Shown here piece by piece: positions 16,625 to 24,800 of a stretch of DNA of 64,000 nucleotides; the stretch's first letter is position 1; each line of letters opens with the position of its first letter. The translations under genes and the position numbers were made by a program. Origin of the DNA: Palleniella muris (lineage in GTDB: Bacteria; Bacteroidota; Bacteroidia; Bacteroidales; Bacteroidaceae); the NCBI RefSeq assembly GCF_004792655.1, contig NZ_SRZC01000012.1, positions 1 to 64,000 of the forward strand, written 5' to 3'. The notes below the pieces were generated by a model. The model saw only the letters and a list, made by a program, of their open reading frames with translations. It searched no databases and was not told the DNA's origin.

Positions 16625-16969
16625 GTGAAAAAGATTGAAGCAAACAAACAACTGATAGCTGCGTGCGGGCTGTACTGTGGCGCATGTCGTAAGTATCTTA
16701 CGGAACAATGCCCCGGTTGCCACCTTAATGAGAAAACTTCATGGTGCAAAATCAGGACATGTGCCAAAGGCTGCGGTTTTCACACCTGTGCTGAGTGCGA
16801 TAAGGATGTTACAGATTGCAGGATCTTCTCCAATCCTATAGGAAATGTTTTAGGTCTCTTGTTCGGGTCAGACCGTCCTGCATGTATCAACTATATCCGT
16901 GAACGTGGTGAACAGGCATTTGCCGATGAGATGACCTTACGCAAATGTCATGCAATAAAAAAGCAGTAA
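16625..16969 (+). CDS. DUF3795 cysteine-rich protein
   Basis: A 114-residue protein with a GTG start; an in-frame stop lies directly upstream. It carries CGLYCGACRKYLTEQCPGC and more cysteines up to CDKDVTDC, about a dozen in total, the hallmark of DUF3795 proteins, which probably bind metal. The function of the family is unknown. It leads the plus-strand cargo block, 10 bp before the next gene. Confidence 0.8.
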   Translation: MKKIEANKQLIAACGLYCGACRKYLTEQCPGCHLNEKTSWCKIRTCAKGCGFHTCAECDKDVTDCRIFSNPIGNVLGLLFGSDRPACINYIRERGEQAFADEMTLRKCHAIKKQ

Positions 16970-16979
16970 AGTAGAATAT

Positions 16980-17639
16980 ATGGAAAATAAATTCAATTCC
17001 AATACTGGAAAGACTAATAATTGTTTAGATATGAAAGATAAAATTATTCACTTTTTAGAGAATCACCTTATTGGCAAGAAATTGGCTACTGATGAGGTTG
17101 TCTATACACTTGGAGATGGGAATTTGGAAGGTATATACAGCGACCAAATGGTGTTTTCCAATCTGGAAAGAACAGTAAATGGCTTTAAGTTTAATCTCAC
17201 TACCATAACCCATGAACAGATTTTTAATTTAGATGAGAACGGTGTGAGAACTACCATCGCTAAAGACTATACAGGTACAAGTGTGTTTTGTTATGAATTG
17301 GCAATGAGGAAAAGTACAAATCAATTAACAGGGTATATGCATTGTGTTTCCACGACAGTTCAAAACCAAACGATGGATGCAGTTGTATGTGGTATATTTG
17401 ATGTCGTCTTTGATGGAAAGGAACTCTGTTGGCAGGAAAACCAATTACTGTATAGGGATAATCCTATTGATGAGGATAAATATAAGCCTGTAGCTTTTGA
17501 TTCCAGAATCCGTGTTTATCTTAATGAAGGAAAAGTTGTATATGAGTATCTTCCTACACTTTGGGATGTCAATCCGAAAACATTGGAAAAAAGATTATCA
17601 AAAGACGATTATCCTCCATATATATCAAAAGAAGTATAG
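16980..17639 (+). CDS. Hypothetical protein of the cargo block
   Basis: A 219-residue AT-rich soluble protein with many beta-like segments (MHCVSTTVQNQTMDAVVCGI...). No family recognised. It is directly downstream of the DUF3795 gene and probably co-transcribed. Confidence 0.6.
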   Translation: MENKFNSNTGKTNNCLDMKDKIIHFLENHLIGKKLATDEVVYTLGDGNLEGIYSDQMVFSNLERTVNGFKFNLTTITHEQIFNLDENGVRTTIAKDYTGTSVFCYELAMRKSTNQLTGYMHCVSTTVQNQTMDAVVCGIFDVVFDGKELCWQENQLLYRDNPIDEDKYKPVAFDSRIRVYLNEGKVVYEYLPTLWDVNPKTLEKRLSKDDYPPYISKEV

Positions 17640-17696
17640 ACAACATAAAGGACTCTTTTTTCTATAAAGATAATTCCATTTAGATCAATGTTTTTG

Positions 17697-18710
17697 ATGT
17701 CAAAATTCAACAGGTTGCTTATTGTTGCACTTGTAATATGGTGCGCATGCTCACTATATTCCGCAAATACCGACTGCGACAAGAATACGGAACGTATTGA
17801 AGCCGATTCATTTCTTGCCAATATGCCGGACAAACTTCAGGAATACCAGACAGAAGCGATCCGCAAGGCGATTGCCGGCGATGACGACTTGCTTTTTAAC
17901 GTAAGAAATGCAAGAAACCTGGCAGCTGAATTACCCATTGGAGTGACCCGCACTGACATAGGCAACAACCTGACATTCTTCCGTAGCGATCGCTATGATA
18001 ACGACACGATACCACTACTTGTCTATTTCCACGGTGGCGGTTGGGTGATTGGCAGTGTAAACAGTTGTTCCCGATATTGCGCAGCAATGGCTGAGAAGGG
18101 CATTGCTGTGCTTGCCGTAGATTACAGGCTTGCGCCTGAGCATCCTTTTCCCGAAGGTTTGAACGATTGCATTGATGCCATAAAATTTGCTCAAAGCAAG
18201 ATGACGGAGTGGAAATGTGACAGCATCTCTGTTGGTGGAGACAGTTCAGGCGGAAATCTTGCCATAGCCGTGGCACTGAGTTTCCCCGAGAATACTTTCA
18301 ACAGTCTGATTACCTTCTATCCTGTCACAAAAGCTTATGCAGACGACTCTGAATCATGGAAACAATTCGGGAAAGGGTTCGGACTTGACAGTGAACTAAT
18401 GAACGCTTTCAACGATGCTTATACCTCAGAACCACACCATCCGTTGGTATCTCCTGCAGAAGCGGCTGATTCGGCTCTTGCCAAACTGCCACCAACATTG
18501 CTTGTGGCGGCTGAACGAGACATACTCCGGTGTCAAGGGGCAGGCTTCGCAGACAGGCTGACGCAACTTGGGGTGGAACTGAAATATGTTCTGATTCCCG
18601 GATCAGTCCATCTGTTTATAACGGTTGCCGGACAGCCGACGGCATTCTGCCGTTCCGTGAAAGAATCTGTTGAGTTCATCTCCAGACATTCAGATCAGAC
18701 TGCAAAATAA
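17697..18710 (+). CDS. Alpha/beta-hydrolase, hormone-sensitive-lipase-type esterase
   Basis: From ATG 17697 (three codons inside the first ATG at 17688) the 337-residue product has a hydrophobic leader ending near CACSLYSA, so it is probably exported, perhaps as a lipoprotein. The family IV esterase motifs are complete: HGGGW (oxyanion hole), GGDSSGGN (nucleophile Ser), AAERD (acid) and GSVHLF (His). It would hydrolyse short acyl or acetyl esters. It is followed by an AraC regulator and a CAT-like acetyltransferase, suggesting a small modification or detoxification cassette. Confidence 0.85.
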   Translation: MSKFNRLLIVALVIWCACSLYSANTDCDKNTERIEADSFLANMPDKLQEYQTEAIRKAIAGDDDLLFNVRNARNLAAELPIGVTRTDIGNNLTFFRSDRYDNDTIPLLVYFHGGGWVIGSVNSCSRYCAAMAEKGIAVLAVDYRLAPEHPFPEGLNDCIDAIKFAQSKMTEWKCDSISVGGDSSGGNLAIAVALSFPENTFNSLITFYPVTKAYADDSESWKQFGKGFGLDSELMNAFNDAYTSEPHHPLVSPAEAADSALAKLPPTLLVAAERDILRCQGAGFADRLTQLGVELKYVLIPGSVHLFITVAGQPTAFCRSVKESVEFISRHSDQTAK

Positions 18711-18745
18711 AGGGAAACAGTATTCACATACAAAACACGTATGTC

Positions 18746-19528
18746 ATGAGGATTATCCAACCGAAACAAGAGTTACGCCCGTATGTGCGTTATTACTGGA
18801 TGCTGGAGGACGATGAGCCGTTCAGTGTCCTGACATTTCCCATTGGTTGTCCTCAGATTATATTCCACCGCAAATCACCACTATATGTTCCCGAACTAAA
18901 TAGTCTCCAGAACAGGTTTACTATAAGTGGGCAAGTGAATTTCCCGTCACATATTCAATCGGATGGAAATTTGGACATGATTGTGGCTGTGTTTTATCCG
19001 CATACTATAGGGATGTTCATAGACACACCGCCATCTGCCTTTTACAACCGGGAGATTTCGGGATATGATATTGATAACCGACAGCTCAGCGAGATTGCCA
19101 CAAAGATATTCGATTGCCAAAGTAGTGACGAATCCCTTGGCATCCTTGAACGGTGGCTGCTGGGTAAAGTAAAACCGACATTGAATATTCAAAGAATAGG
19201 CAATTCGATAAGGGAACTATTGAACACCTCGGCCATTCCAATCAATATCCTTGCCGACAACGCTTGTCTGAGCAAGAAACAATACGAACGTGTGTTTCGT
19301 GAACAGGTGGGCATGAATCCGAAGGAATATGCCCGGATTGTCAGATTTCAAAAATCGCTCAGGATGTTGCAATGCGGTTCACGGGATTATGCCTATATAG
19401 CTTACCACTGCGGTTTTACCGACCAGTCGCATTTTATCCGGGACTTCAAGGTTATGAGTGGCTACACACCCAAATCACTATTGAACCATTGTGAGCCATA
19501 TTCCGATTTGTTCACCCATCCTGTGTGA
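18746..19528 (+). CDS. AraC-family transcriptional regulator
   Basis: A 260-residue protein with an N-terminal effector domain of the DUF6597 type (about 1-130; starts MRIIQPKQELRPYVRYYW) and a C-terminal AraC DNA-binding domain. The domain contains two helix-turn-helix units: INILADNACLSKKQYERVF and the signature ending AYHCGFTDQSHFIRDFK. It lies between the esterase and acetyltransferase genes on the same strand and probably controls one or both. Confidence 0.9.
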   Translation: MRIIQPKQELRPYVRYYWMLEDDEPFSVLTFPIGCPQIIFHRKSPLYVPELNSLQNRFTISGQVNFPSHIQSDGNLDMIVAVFYPHTIGMFIDTPPSAFYNREISGYDIDNRQLSEIATKIFDCQSSDESLGILERWLLGKVKPTLNIQRIGNSIRELLNTSAIPINILADNACLSKKQYERVFREQVGMNPKEYARIVRFQKSLRMLQCGSRDYAYIAYHCGFTDQSHFIRDFKVMSGYTPKSLLNHCEPYSDLFTHPV

Positions 19529-19566
19529 ATGTCTCTTTTCTTCTATCCCATGCAAAAATGTCAGCG

Positions 19567-19574
19567 TAACTTTG
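19567..19574 (+). promoter_or_regulatory. -7 box of the CAT-like gene
   Basis: TAACTTTG is 10 bp before the ATG at 19585, so the message would have almost no leader. The acetyltransferase gene therefore has its own promoter, possibly AraC-dependent since no good -33 box is present. Confidence 0.55.
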
Positions 19575-19584
19575 CATCAAAAAA

Positions 19585-20211
19585 ATGATGCAAGAAGTCA
19601 ATCCTGCGGAGACAACCCGCGCATACGCATTTGAAATGTGGATGAAAGCCCCAATGCCTATGGTTACATTGTTTCGTACCATAGATGTCAGCAAATTGCG
19701 AAAAATCAGTAAACGAAGCGGTTTGAAATTCAATATGCTGCTTTGCTGGTGTATCGGCAAAGCGGCAAGCCAGGTAAAAGAGTTCTTTATGCTTCCTGTG
19801 GGCGACAGACTTGTCCGCTATGATTCGATAGCGGTCAATACCATTGTTGCCAACAAGACCGGAGAAGTAAGTTCATGCGACATTCCATATTCTCCGGATG
19901 TGGCTAAATTCAATGCCAATTATCTCCGTCTGACGCAACAAGTGGCGGAGACTTGCGAGAATCATGATATAACCGACAGCATGGTGATCGGCACATCCGC
20001 ATTGGTCCAATATGCAATCGACGGAGCCGTGGGGATGTATAGTGGTATCTTCAACAATCCGTTTATGATATGGGGGCGATACCGTAAGAGTTGGTTCAAA
20101 ACAAAGTTGACTTTATCTTTCCAATTCCACCACACTCAGATGGACGGTGCCCATGCCGCAAAATTCCTCGATATACTGCAGACCGAGATAAATAAGGTGG
20201 CTATTGACTAA
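19585..20211 (+). CDS. Chloramphenicol-acetyltransferase-like enzyme (CatA fold)
   Basis: A 208-residue protein, close to the 210-220 residues of type A CAT. It contains FHHTQMDGAHAAKFL near the C terminus, which is the CAT active-site motif HHxxxDGxH with the catalytic His. The rest follows the family pattern (YAFEMWMKAPMPM, then FNMLLCWCIGKA). It would transfer acetyl from acetyl-CoA to a hydroxyl compound. Whether chloramphenicol is a substrate cannot be told from sequence, because many CatA-like proteins are not resistance enzymes. Confidence 0.8.
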   Translation: MMQEVNPAETTRAYAFEMWMKAPMPMVTLFRTIDVSKLRKISKRSGLKFNMLLCWCIGKAASQVKEFFMLPVGDRLVRYDSIAVNTIVANKTGEVSSCDIPYSPDVAKFNANYLRLTQQVAETCENHDITDSMVIGTSALVQYAIDGAVGMYSGIFNNPFMIWGRYRKSWFKTKLTLSFQFHHTQMDGAHAAKFLDILQTEINKVAID

Positions 20212-20615
20212 AGGCAAGTTCTTACCATGAAATCTGTTGGCTAAAAACAGGAATCGGCCGCATGGACGACTTGAAAGGCATAGGCACGGGTGGGTAATAA
20301 GATGGTCTGCCAGGCAAACTGAAGAATGACTCTTGCCGTTTGTGTCAGCATACGGCATGTGTCATGTTTGCCGATAAGATTTCCTGCAAAAAAAGAAAGA
20401 AGCGTGATGCCGGCCATTCGGTCCTCGCTCCTGATGTTTTGCTGGAAATTTACAGACATTCCGCTATTACAGGGCGGGGAGCCTATGTCACAAAAGGGAA
20501 TATTCCGTATAAATAGGTCGGATGGCAGACGGAGATATAAAGGGAAAGGACGGCACGCCGTTCCACCATAAAGAATTTTTTACAACCCCTCATGGAGAAA
20601 TCAGCGTGTCATCGG
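20212..20615. other. Intergenic region between convergent units
   Basis: About 400 bp with no supported gene. A GC-rich hairpin (GGACGGC at 20548-20554 with GCCGTTCC at 20557-20564) before a T-rich run is a likely terminator for the cargo block. TATAAATAGG and TATAAAGGG motifs occur near 20508 and 20536. Confidence 0.5.
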
Positions 20616-21149
20616 TCACACCGCTTTTTGAAAAGCCCTTCTGAAACGTCCTGTTTTCCACCCATAAATCTCCGCTACATACGGATAAAGCGAGCGTGTT
20701 TTTTTGCGGAAGCCGGCTTCGTCTATTTCACGGTTGTAAATCATTTCACCTATACGTTCCGCCTCGTCAATGTCTTTCGCCACACGGTAAAGTACATAAT
20801 GGGTGCCGTCATGATGTGAGAGGCTGCCACGGATGTTGAAGCCGTCACCATACCATTCGTTTTCATCTTCCGACACGTTGAATATGCCGTTGATGTTATG
20901 TCCGAGTATCTTGTACCCTTGCCGTCTGCCGTTCCATAAACCGAGGTCGGCAAATGCTATGACAACACCTTCTATCTGTTTGTCAAGGTTCATGCGCTCG
21001 TCCGTCAGATTATCGTTGGTAACCTCTGTCCATTCCGCATCGCTGACTTTGTAATCGTCATCATCGAGTAGGTAACGCTGTGAGTTCTCGTATTCCTTTC
21101 TCGCTTTATCATCTAAAAGATAGTCACTTGTCCATATTATCTGTTTCAT
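20616..21149 (-). CDS. Hypothetical protein
   Basis: A 177-residue acidic protein beginning MKQIIWTSDYLLDDKARKEY and ending in a basic segment (GWKTGRFRRAFQKAV). No motif recognised. It is the second gene after leader hairpin copy 5, 12 bp behind a 64-residue gene. Confidence 0.6.
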   Translation of the reverse strand: MKQIIWTSDYLLDDKARKEYENSQRYLLDDDDYKVSDAEWTEVTNDNLTDERMNLDKQIEGVVIAFADLGLWNGRRQGYKILGHNINGIFNVSEDENEWYGDGFNIRGSLSHHDGTHYVLYRVAKDIDEAERIGEMIYNREIDEAGFRKKTRSLYPYVAEIYGWKTGRFRRAFQKAV

Positions 21150-21161
21150 GTCCGTATGAAA

Positions 21162-21356
21162 TTATATTGTTGCTTGATTGTATATTGACGGCTCGCTTGT
21201 CACATTATAGACATACTGCCCACACCTTACGAGAAGCGCATCATTTCCGTAATAGAGTTTCTTCATGCCCTTTATTGAGCCAGTGCAATGGAAGTTTGGG
21301 AAGCGGCTGATGCCACATCTTCTGCCTTGTTCTGCTGTCATTCTTTTTGTTCGCAT
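21162..21356 (-). CDS. Small basic hypothetical protein
   Basis: A 64-residue protein (MRTKRMTAEQGRRCGISRF...). It reads as a compact basic domain with the phrase MKKLYYGNDALLVRCGQYVYNV. It is the first gene behind leader hairpin copy 5, which supports it despite its size. Confidence 0.6.
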   Translation of the reverse strand: MRTKRMTAEQGRRCGISRFPNFHCTGSIKGMKKLYYGNDALLVRCGQYVYNVTSEPSIYNQATI

Positions 21357-21407
21357 CGCTGAATTTTGTTTTAATTTTTATTTCCCTATCTTGGAATCTT
21401 CCTTCCG

Positions 21408-21582
21408 AAGCCTTCCGCAAGAGGTTTATCTGCGCATAACAATGGCATCGTCAAGGGGCGAAAGGCAAGGTTTTCAAGATGATTTTTCACCATGCTGCAA
21501 AATCTCGCTGAAACAAAGCCTGACCTTGCACATCGCTCCCGGATGCCGAACTTCGCGCCGTAAACCACGGTCGGACGGCTTT
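21408..21582. promoter_or_regulatory. Promoter-bearing leader hairpin, copy 5 of 12
   Basis: Outer stem AAGCCtTCCG with CGGACGGCTT, then GGTTTA (21423-21428) with TAAACC (21561-21566). GCGC (21432-21435) pairs with GCGC (21555-21558), and GGCATC (21444-21449) with GATGCC (21542-21547). The bubble is ATAACAAT opposite GAACTTC, which is the -7 box (GAACTTCG, 21548-21555). The -33 TTG is at 21526-21528, 19 bp away. Confidence 0.7.
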
Positions 21583-21775
21583 CAAGGAAAGATACTCTAA
21601 AAAGATGAGTATAACAGGTGCTTCTACATACAAAAGGCAAGTAGGATCAGGTGGTTCCCACTATGTAAAAAAGGGACCGGTGGACAGTGGATAAGAGGGT
21701 ATCTGATATGTATAATAGGTATGCCGGTTATAGTCCGAGAAGCATCCGAGACAATCTTTTTCTATACAGAAGAAA

Positions 21776-21808
21776 CCCTCTGCCCGGTTATCACAACCAA
21801 ACAGAGGG
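21776..21808 (-). terminator. Terminator of the methyltransferase-helicase gene
   Basis: CCCTCTG (21776-21782) pairs with CAGAGGG (21802-21808), 23 bp beyond the stop codon. Confidence 0.6.
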
Positions 21809-21831
21809 AAAGGTCAGAAATTATATTGTAA

Positions 21832-24800
21832 TCAGGCAGCGTAATCAGTCGCTCTTCTGCCGGGTATCGGAGGCATGTCTGTTTCCGCCTCTTCCTGTTC
21901 CGGTCTGTTGTCCTTAAGACTCTCGTCAATCCGCTTTTTCAACTCGTCACATTCCTGTTTGAGTGCGGTCAGTTCATCCTGTCTGCCCCATGTGCGGCTG
22001 ACGATAGCCTGTAATGTGGGAAGCTCGCTTTCCAGTTTGGCTATGCGCTCACGCTGCTGCTTTATGATAGAGGGCAGTTTGTCAAGCGTGGTCTGCGGAT
22101 AGAGTGCCGTGTCTGCAAAGCCCAATGGCAATGCACCGGAAATTCCGTAACGGTATTTCAGACCGCTTTTGCCCTCGACAAAGAAAGTGTTGCGGTCAAA
22201 TGAGCCGTCAAGGTTGTACTCGCTCTTTACCAAGAGGTCAAGCCCCATGTATGAGCCTATGACGGTATAGGCGTTCCCCCGATATGCCTTTGCTATCCTG
22301 TGAAGCTCACGGCCTGTCTTTTCCGCCGTGTCCTCGCCGGTCGAGAGCAGGGAAGCGATTTTGTCGCCGCTGTATGATGCCACATACTCAAGGTCATCTT
22401 CCATACGCTGAATAAAGGATGCCGCTTTTTCCGTGTCCTGTCCGTTCTGCGCAATCTTGCGCTCCGCACGTCCGCGCTCTTTCTTGAATATGGCAAACTC
22501 CTTTTCAAGCTGCATGATTTTATTGTCGAGCTTCGCCTTGTTCAGCAGGTCGGTATTTCCCGAAAGGATTGCCACGAACTCCGCAAAGTTCATGCCGTTG
22601 TCCTCGTCCATGCTGTCCTCGTCGATGCGGCGCACGGCTATCGTGCCATTGTTTATCTGATTGATAAACATTTGCTTGTTCTTTAAGAGGTTGAACTTGT
22701 AGGCATCAAGTGTCTTTTCTGTACCATAGATTACCACATCCACGGTATTGTTTCCCCACAGCTTCACGGTGTTGCCCTTGCGTACCGCCCGACCGTTGCG
22801 CTGTTCCATGTCGGCAGGTCGCCAAGGTATCTCAAGGTGATGCACCGCAACAGCCCTCTGCTGGGCGTTTACACCTGTACCCAACATGGATGTAGAGCCG
22901 AAAAGCACACGTACCCTGCCTGTGTTCATATCGTCAAACAGCCGTTTCCTCGCCCTCTCGGTGGTGGCGCACTGGATAAACTGTATCTCACCTGCAGGGA
23001 TGCCGAGCATTATCAGTTTCTCCTTTATGTCGCAATAGATGTTCCACTCATTAGGCTTGTAGGTGGAAAGGTCGCTGAAAACGAACTGTGTGCCACGGTT
23101 TGCGTTTGAGCGCACATAGTAGTCATAGACCGTCCTTGCGCAGATGGAAGCCTTGTTGTTTTCATCGTCAAGGAATTTGTCGCCGAGCAGCCTCATGTCA
23201 AGAGCCATTTTTCTTGCCACGTTGGTAGCGATAAGCATTTTCGCCTTGTCGAGATTGTCCGGTTCGGGAATGTCAAGCCCCAGATCCGTCCAATTTCCGG
23301 AACTGGCGAATGATACAAGACGCCCTATCATTTCTTCCTGTGCCATGGTCGGGGCATGGGAAAGGAAGCGCACGTTCTTCTCCGGCACATCGAGGTTAAT
23401 CATGTCGGCTGTGCGGTAGTCCGTTATCTCACGCAGGAAAGCGGCGAGTTCCGGCACTTTGATGTAGGTGCGGAAACGCTCTTTGCGTTTGATGTTTCCT
23501 GTCACGTTCAGCTCGTAGTCGGCGCATTTCTTGGTGAATATTGCCGCCCATGCGTCAAAGCAGCTTATCCTCTGCCGTTTCAGTTCATCAGGACGCAGAT
23601 ACTTGAACATCACATAAAGCTCTGTAAGGGCATTGACTACGACAGTACCCGACAGGAATGTCGCACCCAAATCGTGCCCTGTCCGCTTCTGTATGTCACG
23701 AATTGCGAAAAGCAGGTTCGCTGCCCTTTGTGAGCCTTTCGTGTTTCCGATGCCTGCAACCCTCGTGTGGCGTGTCTGAAACATTAAGTTCTTGAACATG
23801 TGGCACTCGTCCACGAAAATATGGTCTATTCCCATGGAGTGGAAATCGACCGTATCATCCTTGCGGCTGTTGATGCTCATGCGCAGGTTGGCGAGTTTCG
23901 CCTGTAGGTTCTGTTGGCGTTTCTCCAATCCGCTCTGCATCCTGCCACTTCGGTAGCGCATGGTGCTTTCCTCCAATACCTCAAGGCTACGCTCGACATC
24001 CTGCAGTTCTTCCGAAAATATCTCAAACATCGTTTCATCTGACTGCGGTATCTTGGCAAACTGGTCGTGTGTGAGAATGATGCAGTCCCAGTTATTGTTT
24101 TGGATTTTTGAGAACACCTCTTTACGGTTGGCTGGAGTGAAATCCTCTTTGCCCGGATAGAGTATCTTCGCTGACGGATAAGCCTTTCTGAAAGTGTCGG
24201 CTATTTCATGCACGTTGGCTTTCAACCCTATAATGATAGGCTTGCGAACAAGTCCGAGACGTTTCATTTCGTATGCGGCTACGCACATTATCATGGTCTT
24301 TCCTGTACCGACCTCATGCCAGCAGATGCCGCCGCCGTTCTGCTTAATCATCCAGATAGCATCCTTTTGTGAGGAATAGAGGTCATCGTAAGGGAACTGT
24401 TCAAACGAGAGACCGGGGAATGTCTGCGCCGAGCCGTCATAATGCGGACGGACATAACAGTTAAACCGCTCGTTGTAGGCTCTCACAAGGTTATCACGCA
24501 CCTCTATGGGCTGGCTGTCAAGCCATGCATTGAACTTGCTGCGGATTTCCTGTATCTTGGTAGCCGCTTCCTGTATGGCTTCCTCGTCCGGCACACGCAC
24601 CTTGTCACCTTTGCGGTACACCTCTTTTGTGATTTCGGGCACGGTGTCCTGCAGGGCATGGACAAACAAGTCTTCACCGTTATAGTTGCGGACAGAATAG
24701 GTGTGATAGGCTACAGCTGAATATCCCTGCAAGGAAACAACATAGGTGTCGTTCACATCGAAATACATAACCGTTGTATCGGTCTCGAAAAGTTCTTTTG

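Noticed and set aside
19585..20211. Calling the CAT-like gene a confirmed chloramphenicol resistance gene
   Set aside because: The fold and active site are clear, but CatA-like proteins without resistance activity are common.
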